From the NCBI GenBank assembly GCA_947452415.1, contig CANGCT010000011.1, forward strand, positions 1 through 40,433: a DNA stretch of 40,433 bases. Direction: 5' to 3'. The notes below the pieces were generated by a model. That model searched no databases and was not told where the DNA came from. It saw only the letters and a list, made by a program, of their open reading frames with translations. The translations under genes were made by a program, and so were the position numbers. Of this stretch, positions 15,996-23,806 are shown piece after piece. Each line of letters opens with the position of its first letter. Position 1 is the first letter of the stretch. The DNA comes from Flavobacteriaceae bacterium. Lineage in GTDB: Bacteria > Bacteroidota > Bacteroidia > Flavobacteriales > Flavobacteriaceae.

Positions 15996-17339
15996 TTATC
16001 TATCAAAAAGCAATCTTTGTGCTGCTTTTAACTCTTTAACTTTGGCATTTTCATAAACTAATTGGCCGTTTACAAAAGTATGGGAAATTCTAGATTTGAA
16101 ATTTGTTCCTTCAAATGGTGACCATCCACATTGGTACAAAATATTATCTTTACTAACACTCCAAGGTTTAGATGGGTTTACAATTGCCAAATCAGCATAA
16201 TATCCTTCTTTGATAAAACCTCGTTTTTCAATTTTAAAGACAATCGCTGGATTGTGACACATTTTTTGAACTATTTTCTCTACCGAAATTTTTCCTTGGT
16301 GGTAGGCTTCAAATAGTGCAACAACAGCATGCTGCACAAGTGGTCCACCCGAAGGGGCATTGGAATATTTTTGTGATTTTTCTTCTAAAGTGTGCGGTGC
16401 ATGATCGGTGGCGATAACATCAATAGTATCGTTTAACAACGCTTTCCATAAAGCATCTCTATCGGCAGCCGTTTTTACAGCAGGATTCCATTTAATGAAA
16501 TTTCCTTTAGTAGCATAATCTTCATTGGTAAACCACAGGTGGTGTATGCAAACTTCAGCAGTAATTTGTTTTTCGGCCAACGGAATTTTATTTGAAAAAA
16601 GTTCCATTTCTTTGGCAGTAGAAAGATGAAAAACATGTAATCTTGCACCTGTTTTTTTGGCAAGTGCAATCGCTTTGGAAGAAGATATATAACATGCCTC
16701 TTCACTTCGAATTAAATGATGCATTGTTACTGGAATATCGTCTCCAAATTCGGCTTTATATTTTTCTAAATTGGCTTTAATTGTTTCTTCATCTTCACAA
16801 TGAACAGCAATTAGCATTTTAGTGCTAGTGAATATTTTTTCTAAAGTTTCTTCATTATCCACCAACATATTTCCAGTTGAGGAACCTAAAAATAATTTTA
16901 TCCCTGCAACATTTTTTGGATTGGTTTTTAAAATTTCCTCCAAATTATCATTAGTACCTCCCATCATAAAGGAATAATTGGCATAAGAACTTTGGGAAGC
17001 TATTTCATATTTTTGCTCCAGCAATTCTTGAGTAATTGCATTAGGAACCGTATTGGGTTGTTCTATAAACGAAGTAATTCCGCCAGCAACAGCAGCTCTA
17101 CTTTCAGAAGCAATGGTGCCTTTGTGGGTTAATCCTGGCTCGCGAAAATGTACTTGATCATCAATAGCACCTGGAATTAAATAATTTCCTTCAGCATCAA
17201 TAACTTTACAATTGGAACTTTTATGGCTAATATTTTTGGCAATCTCTTTAATAAATTCGCCTTCAATTAAAACATCCCCTTCAAAAATTCTTCCTTCGTT
17301 TACAATCTTCGCATTCTTTATTAAAACGGTATTCATCAT
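15996..17339 (-). CDS. pyrC: dihydroorotase
   Basis: 447 residues, amidohydrolase TIM barrel of the long (type I) DHOase class. Catalyses carbamoyl-aspartate to dihydroorotate in pyrimidine synthesis. Landmarks: VHFREPGLTHKGTIASESRA after the first strand, GIKLFLGSSTG with the lysine expected to be carbamylated, the metal histidines in VHCEDEE and VFHLSTAKE, and the catalytic Asp in IATDHAPHTLEEK. The first metal motif HxH reads QVH here (Gln62, His64). Two adjacent ATGs are possible starts (17339 or 17336). It is downstream of the polyprenol-phosphate glycosyltransferase (51-base gap) and 8 bases ahead of DUF4296. Confidence 0.93.
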   Translation of the reverse strand: MMNTVLIKNAKIVNEGRIFEGDVLIEGEFIKEIAKNISHKSSNCKVIDAEGNYLIPGAIDDQVHFREPGLTHKGTIASESRAAVAGGITSFIEQPNTVPNAITQELLEQKYEIASQSSYANYSFMMGGTNDNLEEILKTNPKNVAGIKLFLGSSTGNMLVDNEETLEKIFTSTKMLIAVHCEDEETIKANLEKYKAEFGDDIPVTMHHLIRSEEACYISSSKAIALAKKTGARLHVFHLSTAKEMELFSNKIPLAEKQITAEVCIHHLWFTNEDYATKGNFIKWNPAVKTAADRDALWKALLNDTIDVIATDHAPHTLEEKSQKYSNAPSGGPLVQHAVVALFEAYHQGKISVEKIVQKMCHNPAIVFKIEKRGFIKEGYYADLAIVNPSKPWSVSKDNILYQCGWSPFEGTNFKSRISHTFVNGQLVYENAKVKELKAAQRLLFDR

Positions 17340-17390
17340 TTATTCTGCTTAGTTCAAAGCTTTATTTTACTAAAACAATGGAACATTTAT

Positions 17391-18116
17391 TTATAGTTTA
17401 TTAAACATTTTTTTTATCCGTAAAGATAAAACTCCAATTATGGCTTCTTTAATAATAGAACCACTCATTTTAGATTCTCCTTTAGTCCTATCGGTAAAGA
17501 TAACAGGCACTTCTTGTAGGTTGAAATGTTTAGAAAATGCTCTGTATTTCATTTCAATTTGAAAAGCATAACCAATAAACTTTATTTTATCTAAATTGAT
17601 ACTTTCCAACACTTTTCTGTTGTAGCAAATAAATCCTGCAGTGGCATCCATAATTTTCATCCCAGTAATCATTCTTACATAAACGGAAGCAAAATAGGAT
17701 AATAAGACCCTGCTTAAAGGCCAATTTACCACATTAACCCCTGTTACATATCGAGATCCTATAGCTAAATCGGCACCTCCAAAATAGCAAGCATCATATA
17801 AACGTTCTAAATCGATAGGGTTGTGGGAAAAATCGGCATCCATTTCAAAAACAAATTCATAATTTCGAGCTAAAGCCCATTTAAATCCATGAACATAAGC
17901 AGTGCCTAGACCTGCTTTTTTTTCTCGTTGCTCTAAAAACAAATTATCTGAAAATTCTCTTTGAATTTCCTTGATTTTTTCTGCAGTATTATCAGGAGAA
18001 TTATCATCTACGATAAGTATATGAAAAGGTTTATGTAAAGAAAAAACTGCTCTCACAATATTTTCTATATTTTCAATTTCGTTATAAGTTGGAATAATTA
18101 CAAGACCAGAATTCAT
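17391..18116 (-). CDS. polyprenol monophosphomannose synthase-like glycosyltransferase (GT2)
   Basis: 241 residues, GT-A fold. It starts VIIPTYNEIENIENIVRAVF, has the DDNSPDNTAEKIKEIQ donor loop, and FEMDADFSHNPIDLERLYDA with the metal-binding D-x-D. The C-terminal part has GYAFQIEMKYRA and VPVIFTDRTKGESKMSG, both typical of DPM1-like enzymes. There is no C-terminal membrane domain. It probably transfers mannose or a related sugar from a nucleotide donor to a polyprenyl phosphate at the inner membrane, for protein O-glycosylation or glycan assembly. First gene of the unit with pyrC and DUF4296. Confidence 0.88.
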   Translation of the reverse strand: MNSGLVIIPTYNEIENIENIVRAVFSLHKPFHILIVDDNSPDNTAEKIKEIQREFSDNLFLEQREKKAGLGTAYVHGFKWALARNYEFVFEMDADFSHNPIDLERLYDACYFGGADLAIGSRYVTGVNVVNWPLSRVLLSYFASVYVRMITGMKIMDATAGFICYNRKVLESINLDKIKFIGYAFQIEMKYRAFSKHFNLQEVPVIFTDRTKGESKMSGSIIKEAIIGVLSLRIKKMFNKL

Positions 18117-18137
18117 AATTAAAGTAAAATAGTTTGT

Positions 18138-18165
18138 GCAAAAATACTCAATTTATACTACCCAA
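18138..18165 (-). promoter_or_regulatory. promoter of the DPM1-like/pyrC/DUF4296 unit
   Basis: -7 box TATTTTTGC (18138-18146, minus strand) with a TTG (18163-18165) 16 bases upstream. It is 21 bases before the start codon at 18116. Confidence 0.5.
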
Positions 18166-18210
18166 TCTCTTAATAAAATAATAATAGTATTAGTAACAAA
18201 TAAAATTTAG

Positions 18211-18219
18211 TAATTTTGC
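18211..18219 (+). promoter_or_regulatory. -7 box immediately upstream of the DUF4271 gene
   Basis: TAATTTTGC, an exact TAnnTTTGC match, ending 5 bases before the ATG at 18225. Normal spacing would put transcription start at or near the ATG, so the mRNA may be leaderless. Confidence 0.5.
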
Positions 18220-18224
18220 AACAA

Positions 18225-18890
18225 ATGATAGCACTACAATTACATCCAAGAATTATAGAAAACAAAGACTGGGCTACACTTGTTTTTGTATTTTCTATTG
18301 CATTTGTTGTAATTGCAAAATCTGCTTTTGAATCGCGATTTAACGATTTTATAAGATTGATTGTTTCAGATAAATATACCAAAATTTATAAAGAAAGTTC
18401 TCATTTGATGAGTGGATTTAACCTATTACTTGTAATAGTCAACCTAATATCACTTTCTTTTTTCATCCAATTAATAACCTTTCATTTAGGTTTGGGAGAG
18501 AAAACAGATTGGATCCTGTTTATTCGAAGTTTTACTTTGCTAACAGTTTTTATTCTTTCCAAATTCTTAATAGAAAAAATAATTGCTACCGTTTTTGGAA
18601 TTGAAGAGATCATTGAACAGTTCAATTTGCAAAAAGTTACGTTCCGAACCTACATTGGGCTTTTACTTCTTCCTGTTTCAATCTTTCTTTATTATAGCAA
18701 TTGCATTACATATTCAACAATACTGGCTATTATTATTATTTTATTAACAGTTAATTTACTTACTTATTTTATTTCTTTAAAAAATTATCAAAATATAATA
18801 TTTAGTAAGTTCTTTTATTTTATTTTGTATCTTTGCGCACTTGAAATAGCTCCTTATTATTTCATATACTATTTGATTACAAAAAATTAG
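18225..18890 (+). CDS. DUF4271 integral membrane protein
   Basis: 221 residues from the ATG at 18225. A TTG at 18216 is inside the -7 box and cannot be the start. About six membrane helices; the start region RIIENKDWATLVFVFSIAFV is characteristic of the DUF4271 family. Function unknown. It ends 8 bases before hemD, an adjacency I recall as common in Flavobacteria, which suggests a functional or merely operonic link to tetrapyrrole synthesis. Confidence 0.85.
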   Translation: MIALQLHPRIIENKDWATLVFVFSIAFVVIAKSAFESRFNDFIRLIVSDKYTKIYKESSHLMSGFNLLLVIVNLISLSFFIQLITFHLGLGEKTDWILFIRSFTLLTVFILSKFLIEKIIATVFGIEEIIEQFNLQKVTFRTYIGLLLLPVSIFLYYSNCITYSTILAIIIILLTVNLLTYFISLKNYQNIIFSKFFYFILYLCALEIAPYYFIYYLITKN

Positions 18891-18898
18891 AGCATAAT

Positions 18899-19657
18899 AT
18901 GTCAAACTTGAAAGTAAGAACAATTTTGGTTTCACAACCAGAACCAAAAATAGAGAATTCCCCTTATTTTGATTTACAACAAAAGCATAAGGTAAAAATA
19001 GATTTTCGCTCTTTTATTCATGTAGAAGGCGTAAGTGCAAAAGATGTAAGAGCTCAAAAAATAGACCTTAATAATTTTACGGCTATTATTTTAACCAGTA
19101 AGAATGCTGTAGATCATTTTTTTAAAGTTGCCGAGGAAATGCGTTACAAAGTTCCGGAAGACTTAAGGTATTTTTGTCAATCGGAAGCAATTGCATTTTA
19201 TTTGCAAAAATATGTAGTTTATAGAAAACGTAAGATTTATGTTGGACAAAAAGATTTTGCTGATATGGCACCTCTTTTCAAAAAATATAAAGACGAAAAG
19301 TTTTTATTACCTGCATCGGATCAGTTAAATGCAGATGCACCGACTACCTTAAACAATTTAAAAATTGATTGGACTCCTGCAGTTTTTTATAAAACTGTAA
19401 TGAGTGACTTATCGGATTTAGCTAATGTATATTATGATGTTTTAGCATTCTTTAGCCCTACTGGAATTAAATCTTTGTTTAAAAACTTTCCTGATTTTAA
19501 ACAAAACGACACTCGAATTGCTGTTTTTGGAAGTACTACTCAAAAAGAAGCTTTAGAACATGGATTACGAATTGACATACTTGCACCAACTCCAGAAACA
19601 CCTTCTATGACTATGGCTTTAGAAAGGTATGTTGCAGAAGCCAACAAAGGAAAATAA
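18899..19657 (+). CDS. hemD: uroporphyrinogen-III synthase
   Basis: 252 residues. Two-domain HemD fold: VRTILVSQPEPKIENSPYFD at the start, IILTSKNAVDHFFKV (conserved T/SS-NAV motif), the hinge, then VFYKTVMSDL, VLAFFSPTGIKSLF (the second S/TSxxG motif) and IAVFGSTTQKEALEHGL near the end. It closes hydroxymethylbilane with D-ring inversion to give uroporphyrinogen III for heme synthesis. Sequence conservation is low in this family, so I rely on the motif set and on the DUF4271 neighbour. A strong terminator follows. Confidence 0.85.
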   Translation: MSNLKVRTILVSQPEPKIENSPYFDLQQKHKVKIDFRSFIHVEGVSAKDVRAQKIDLNNFTAIILTSKNAVDHFFKVAEEMRYKVPEDLRYFCQSEAIAFYLQKYVVYRKRKIYVGQKDFADMAPLFKKYKDEKFLLPASDQLNADAPTTLNNLKIDWTPAVFYKTVMSDLSDLANVYYDVLAFFSPTGIKSLFKNFPDFKQNDTRIAVFGSTTQKEALEHGLRIDILAPTPETPSMTMALERYVAEANKGK

Positions 19658-19667
19658 AAAGTTAGAA

Positions 19668-19722
19668 ATTGAAAAGAAAGAGGCTGTTTCACAAATTGTG
19701 AAACAGCCTCTTTCTTTTCAAT
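19668..19722. terminator. 25-bp perfect-stem terminator after hemD
   Basis: Arms at 19668-19692 and 19698-19722 are exact reverse complements with a 5-base loop (AAATT). The core is GAGGCTGTTTCAC / GTGAAACAGCCTC, flanked by A-rich and T-rich arms. It could stop transcription from both sides. I recall GAGGCTGTTTC stems as frequent in flavobacterial terminators. Confidence 0.9.
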
Positions 19723-19899
19723 GAATTATTTGGAACATTATTTTCAATATTCATTTATTAATTTCATAATATTATGCTACTTTTTTTACCTATGGAGCTA
19801 CAAGTGCTAGACTTTGTACTTTAATAGGTACTACAAACATTAGGTTACCCAATTGAAATACTTTTTTAATTAGCCCCTATTCTATTAATCCTTATAAAA

Positions 19900-20310
19900 T
19901 TAATTATTTAGACTAGTAACAATAGTGTTTCCTTTTTTCAAAACAATTGTAGTAGGTGAAAAATTGGATTGCTCTAAAAGAAAAGCTTTTTGTTCTGGTT
20001 CTATTTCATTTTCAATCTTGATTTTTCTATCAAATAAAAAACTCTTATCTTCATTCATAGTGATTACAATTTTTATAGAAATAGTACCTGCGTCTATTTT
20101 ATATTTATTACAAACGCCTCTTAAATATATAGAAGTGCAACTTGCTAATGCACTATTTAATAAATCAAAAGGTGTTGGAGCTAAATTTTGTCCTTCATGA
20201 TCTAAAGGTTCGTCTGCTTCAATTTGAAATTCTCTAACGGTAGATACTGTAAATAAATTAGGAGCTTTGTTAATTGTTTTTATTAAACTAATGTGTGGTT
20301 TTATATTCAT
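19900..20310 (-). CDS. OsmC/Ohr-family protein lacking the second cysteine
   Basis: 136 residues, OsmC fold. The first catalytic Cys58 is in FDLLNSALASCTSIYLRGVC. The second motif, normally CP, reads NFSPTTIVL, so a serine (about 118) stands where the peroxidatic or resolving cysteine is expected. Family members reduce organic peroxides with dithiol chemistry; this one may have lost that activity. It precedes a second, intact OsmC gene (20845-21231) with an SDR pseudogene between them, all on the same strand. Confidence 0.8.
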   Translation of the reverse strand: MNIKPHISLIKTINKAPNLFTVSTVREFQIEADEPLDHEGQNLAPTPFDLLNSALASCTSIYLRGVCNKYKIDAGTISIKIVITMNEDKSFLFDRKIKIENEIEPEQKAFLLEQSNFSPTTIVLKKGNTIVTSLNN

Positions 20311-20321
20311 ATTTTTAATTT

Positions 20322-20832
20322 TTAAGTTGTTGACAATCCACCATCTACTGACAATATTGTCCCATTAATATAATTTGCTTCTTCGCTTGAAAGAAATAAA
20401 ATAGCATTTGCAATTTGATCTACTTCTCCTCTTTTTCCTAATGGAATTTGAGGCATATAGTCAGAAAGTTTTTGTTGTTGCTCTATGGTAGGACTTGCCA
20501 CATTCATAAAATTTGTTTTTATACTACCTGGACTTACCGCATTTACTCTTATCTTGTTTTCAATTAGTTCTCGCGCAAATACTTTTTTAAACGTTTAAAC
20601 TGCTGATTTTAAGACTGATAACACAGCTGTTAAAGGTATACTTATTGGCTAAAAAGAACTGTGCAATATAATATTTCCTGCTTTTTTGGTATAGAAACCA
20701 TCACTTTGTGAACTTGTAAAAGAGACTGGTTTTTCTTTTTCATTAATAGGTGAAGCAAATTGCTACTAATGAAGCTCCTGTAAGTATTCCTGCTTTTGTA
20801 AGGAATGATCTTCTGTTTAATTCATTTGTCAT
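20322..20832 (-). pseudogene. Tat-signal / short-chain dehydrogenase pseudogene
   Basis: Reading leftwards from the ATG at 20832: MTNELNRRSFLTKAGILTGA is a twin-arginine signal that stops after 29 codons. A second frame then gives ASPINEKEKPVSFTSSQSDG and NIILHSSF-stop-PISIPLTAVLSVLKSAV-stop-TFKKVFARELIENKIRVNAV. It runs on without a further stop through NAVSPGSIKTNFMNVAS to GTILSVDGGLSTT. The latter part is the C-terminal half of an SDR (NAVSPG, then INGT-x-L-x-VDGG). The Rossmann start and the catalytic YxxxK are gone. It has one frameshift and two stops, and it probably fused two genes by deletion. The last 61 codons (20322-20507) are open from an internal ATG but cannot form an enzyme. 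Confidence 0.8.
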
Positions 20833-20844
20833 GTTTTAATTTTT

Positions 20845-21231
20845 TTAAGCTTCATTATATATAAATGTGAAATTCTTTTTAACATCAGAAGCTATTGTAT
20901 TACTTACCGGGCAAGTCTTTGCTGCTTGTTCTATAATTGCTTTATGTTCTTCTAAAATTGGGCTGTTTAATGTTATGATAATATCAAATTCTGTAACTTT
21001 TGTATGTTGATTATTCATTGTGAGATTAATCACCGAACTTATATTTGAAATATCAATTCTATTTTTTTTACTGGTGTGAGCTATATAAGAAACGATACAA
21101 CTACCTAGAGCGGTAGATAATAAATCTACAGGATCAAATAATCCTACTTTAGTTTGTATAGGTGTTTGTGAAATTGGAGATTCTGTAGATGCAGTTGAAT
21201 TTCCTATATATTTTGTATGTATTTTGGACAT
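20845..21231 (-). CDS. OsmC/Ohr-family peroxiredoxin-like protein
   Basis: 128 residues, OsmC fold with both expected cysteines: Cys45 (LLSTALGSCIVSYIA) and Cys107 (AAKTCPVSNTI). It probably reduces organic hydroperoxides in the cytoplasm. It belongs to the minus-strand stress-type group with the second OsmC, the DJ-1 proteins, the amine oxidase and SigZ. It is 12 bases ahead of the Tat/SDR pseudogene, so the three were once one unit. Confidence 0.88.
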   Translation of the reverse strand: MSKIHTKYIGNSTASTESPISQTPIQTKVGLFDPVDLLSTALGSCIVSYIAHTSKKNRIDISNISSVINLTMNNQHTKVTEFDIIITLNSPILEEHKAIIEQAAKTCPVSNTIASDVKKNFTFIYNEA

Positions 21232-21316
21232 TGTAATGTGATTTAAAGTACTTTATAAATTTTAATTTCAGGATTTGCTTTTAGTAAAGGTTTTTAATTC
21301 CGTAAAAACACACTTA

Positions 21317-21775
21317 TTATTTGTTACTTATTAATTGATTTAATTTTAGTCCCAATCCAATTCCTATATTCCATCTGCCATCTGCCATAGCTGTTTTAGT
21401 AGTGTAATAAAAAGGAATTTGAACTGCTATAGATTTGTATGTATAAGTCATACCTATTCCGAGACTTGGAGTCACTAATGCATTTTTCGTAATTCCATTA
21501 TCTTCTTTAAATCGAAGAGATGGTAAAACTCCAATCATCAAATCAAAAGAGCCTTTTTGTATTTTTACACCCGGTCCGGTAAAATTTAAATAGATGCCAT
21601 TGTCCACATATCCTCCTACAATTGTTCCACTTAATATAAATGTATTCACCTCCGTCTTTTGTGATAGCAAATTGTTACTATTTAAAAGAAAAACAATTAT
21701 GAATCCTATTAATTTCATTGGTTTCATTAGTTTCATTAGTTTCATTGGTTTGAAAAATAGAGTAGAATTTGACAT
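21317..21775 (-). CDS. small secreted beta-barrel-type protein, unknown function; start set uncertain
   Basis: Up to 152 residues. The N terminus contains five in-frame ATGs (21775, 21745, 21736, 21727, 21718), the last four supplied by a 9-base tandem repeat. The signal peptide proper is MKLIGFIIVFLLNSNNLLSQ (from 21718), so any of these starts could work. The mature part has glycine-rich alternating strands: TFILSGTIVGGYVDNGIYLN, ALVTPSLGIGMTYTYKSIAV and RWNIGIGLGLKLNQLISNK. It fits an outer-membrane barrel or transporter-like fragment, shorter than most porins. It lies between the OsmC gene and the first DJ-1 gene on the same strand. No named family recognised. Confidence 0.6.
   Translation of the reverse strand: MSNSTLFFKPMKLMKLMKPMKLIGFIIVFLLNSNNLLSQKTEVNTFILSGTIVGGYVDNGIYLNFTGPGVKIQKGSFDLMIGVLPSLRFKEDNGITKNALVTPSLGIGMTYTYKSIAVQIPFYYTTKTAMADGRWNIGIGLGLKLNQLISNK
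21710..21745 (-). repeat. 9-base tandem repeat (4 units) carrying multiple start codons
   Basis: On the minus strand the unit is ATGAAACTA (units 1 and 2), with variants ATGAAACCA and ATGAAATTA. Each unit encodes Met-Lys-Leu/Pro and contains a possible start codon. Because the unit is a multiple of three, gain or loss of copies changes N-terminal length, not frame. Confidence 0.85.
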
Positions 21776-21796
21776 ATATTCTACTCTATAATAAAT

Positions 21797-22498
21797 TTAT
21801 TTTTTCAAAGCCTCTCTCAAAGCTTCAGCCAAAGGAGCTGCTGATGCTGGACTTTGACCGGTCATTAAAGCGCCGTCAACTACTACATTAGGTGCCCAGT
21901 TGGCTACACTTTTGTAGTTGGCACCTCTTAATTGTAGGTCTTGCTCCAGTGAAAATGGCAAATGAATATCCAATTCAATTTCTGCATCTTCTGAATCTTT
22001 AAATCCTGTAAGATTTTTACCTTTTACTAAAAATTCTCCGCTAGATAGTTTCACGTCTCTTAAGATAGCTGGCGCATGACACACCATGGCAACTGGTCTG
22101 TTGCTTTCATAAAAATCTGCAACTAATTTTAAGATGTACGAATCGCTTACTAAATCGTGCATTAATCCGTATCCTCCAGGTAAAAACACTGCATTGAATT
22201 GGTTGTAATCAATATGTCTCACTTTTCTAGTGGTTTCTGCGGCAAACATAGCTACTGGATCATTAAAAAATCGATCAGTATATTCCGTAGTAAACGGGGC
22301 TTTCATACTTAATAAATCGATTGGTGCTTTACCGCCATTTGGAGAAGCTAGGACCACTTCATATCCTGCTTCTGTAAGGATATAATATGGTGCTGCTAGT
22401 TCTGTAAACCAAGTACCTGTTTGTTTTCCACTGATTGATAATTCATCTATTGATGACATTACTAATAATACTCTTTTTTGTTTGTTGTTCTTGTGCAT
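21797..22498 (-). CDS. DJ-1/PfpI-family (Hsp31-like) protein, cytoplasmic copy
   Basis: 233 residues, class I glutamine amidotransferase-like fold. The nucleophile elbow is AMVCHAPAILRDV, with Cys140 and the adjacent His141. An acidic residue in LASPNGG and a VFLPGGYGLMHD loop complete the usual DJ-1 pocket. The sequence TWFTELAAPYYILTEAGYEV resembles Hsp31/YhbO-type members, which act as glyoxalase III, deglycase or chaperone. No signal peptide, so it is cytoplasmic. A close paralogue with a signal peptide is at 23807-24583. Upstream lies GCATCTTTTT-N11-GTCTTAG. Confidence 0.9.
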   Translation of the reverse strand: MHKNNKQKRVLLVMSSIDELSISGKQTGTWFTELAAPYYILTEAGYEVVLASPNGGKAPIDLLSMKAPFTTEYTDRFFNDPVAMFAAETTRKVRHIDYNQFNAVFLPGGYGLMHDLVSDSYILKLVADFYESNRPVAMVCHAPAILRDVKLSSGEFLVKGKNLTGFKDSEDAEIELDIHLPFSLEQDLQLRGANYKSVANWAPNVVVDGALMTGQSPASAAPLAEALREALKK

Positions 22499-22525
22499 GA
22501 TTTTATTTTTTAAATTGGTATGCTC

Positions 22526-22553
22526 CTAAGACGATTTTTTATTAAAAAGATGC
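22526..22553 (-). promoter_or_regulatory. ECF-type promoter candidate of the cytoplasmic DJ-1 gene
   Basis: Minus strand: GCATCTTTTT (22544-22553), 11 bases, GTCTTAG (22526-22532), then 27 bases to the ATG. GCATC to GTCTT spacing is 16 bases. The same blocks and spacing precede the secreted paralogue. Confidence 0.6.
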
Positions 22554-22651
22554 AAAAAAATATATTTTATTTTTAAAAAATAATATTAGAAACTCTATTT
22601 GCTTAGTTTATAACGCATTGTAATTGACTTAAGAATTAATTTAGTGTGATA

Positions 22652-23725
22652 TTATTTTTTTTGAATTATTTTTCTAACAATCTCTTTTGCAGTTCTTACA
22701 GCTCCTTCCATATAGCCAGGATTAGATGACGATGTTTCTGCCCCAATAAAATATAATTTATCTTGAAATTGAGGTACTACTATTTCTTTATTCCCATTGT
22801 TTTGATGGGCATATATTCCTTGATTAACTTTAAAACCAGAAGAAATAAATTGTTCCATACTCCATATTGTGTCTTCATAATTAATAACTGCTGCTGCATC
22901 ATTTCCAAACAATCTAATCATATCGCTAATAACTATTTCTTTTCTTTGTTCTTTTGTCATATTAAATTGATCGGCTCTTAGAGACATAAAGCCTACTAGA
23001 CCATATGCATTATTTTCTCCATTTACATGATCTTGAATTTCTCTAACTAAACCTACATTGCTAATAGCTAGTCCTGCATATCCTTTTTCTCTCCAAAAAG
23101 GTTGTTTATATTCTAATGAAAATTTCACAGAATCTGCCATCCAAGTATGGGTTTTTTGTCTTATTAAATTGCTTTTTGAAGGCAATTCTGGCAAGAAATT
23201 TATTGTGGATTCCAATAATCTTGGAGGTAGCGCTGTTATTACATTTCTCGCTTCAAATATCTTTTCATCTTTTGTAGTTATTTTAATATATTCATCTTTA
23301 TCCTCAACTTTAACAACTACTGTATTTAACTCGATGTTCTCTAAATCCACATAATTTGATAATGATGTGATAATTTGTGAAGTACCACCTATTACTTTAT
23401 GATATATTTGTCCACCTGTCATTTGATTTGCATCAAATATTTGAGGTTTTTGTGCTGCTTTTACTTCATAGAGGGCTTTACCAGAAGCAAATTGTGGATA
23501 TAAAATTAATCCTAATTCAAATAGTAAGGATTTTAAATTTGGATCATTAAAGATCCAAGTTGCACCCATTTCTAAAGCCATATTAGTATCAGTTATTGCC
23601 GTTTTTATTCTACCTCCTAAATAATTATTGGCCTCTAATACTTGTACTGTGAAACTGTTTTTCTTCAAAATATAAGCCGCTGTTAAGCCCGAAAGTCCCC
23701 CTCCTATTATTATTACATCTTTCAT
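22652..23725 (-). CDS. FAD-dependent amine oxidase family protein
   Basis: 357 residues from the ATG at 23725 (MKDVIIIGGGLSGLTAAYIL). An ORF from 23755 would add ten residues that read through a terminator hairpin, so the later start is better. N-terminal Rossmann FAD-binding site GGGLSGLTAAYIL, then VLEANNYLGGRI and ALEMGATWIFNDPN; C-terminal FAD contact KLYFIGAETSSSNPGYMEGA. It fits monoamine-oxidase or desaturase-like flavoproteins; the substrate is unknown. It is about 90 residues shorter than typical MAOs. It lies between the two DJ-1 genes on the same strand. Confidence 0.85.
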   Translation of the reverse strand: MKDVIIIGGGLSGLTAAYILKKNSFTVQVLEANNYLGGRIKTAITDTNMALEMGATWIFNDPNLKSLLFELGLILYPQFASGKALYEVKAAQKPQIFDANQMTGGQIYHKVIGGTSQIITSLSNYVDLENIELNTVVVKVEDKDEYIKITTKDEKIFEARNVITALPPRLLESTINFLPELPSKSNLIRQKTHTWMADSVKFSLEYKQPFWREKGYAGLAISNVGLVREIQDHVNGENNAYGLVGFMSLRADQFNMTKEQRKEIVISDMIRLFGNDAAAVINYEDTIWSMEQFISSGFKVNQGIYAHQNNGNKEIVVPQFQDKLYFIGAETSSSNPGYMEGAVRTAKEIVRKIIQKK

Positions 23726-23741
23726 CTCTAATCTAGATAAA

Positions 23742-23780
23742 AAAAGAAGCTTCACTTTTTATTATTTGGAAGCTTCTTTT
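23742..23780 (-). terminator. rho-independent-type hairpin after the secreted DJ-1 gene
   Basis: 12-bp arms AAAAGAAGCTTC (23742-23753) and GAAGCTTCTTTT (23769-23780) with a 15-base loop. On the minus strand it is followed by a T-rich run. It lies between the secreted DJ-1 gene and the amine oxidase start. Confidence 0.7.
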
Positions 23781-23806
23781 AATTTATTTGAAATTTATTA
23801 ATAAAC

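Noticed and set aside
19723..19899. Small ORF after the hemD terminator
   Set aside because: A 29-codon frame from the ATG at 19721 lies in the terminator arm, with no ribosome site or recognisable pattern; I see nothing else in this stretch.
20322..20507. 61-residue intact SDR-type protein
   Set aside because: It is only the C-terminal end of a broken SDR; the same frame continues upstream into stops, so it is annotated as pseudogene.
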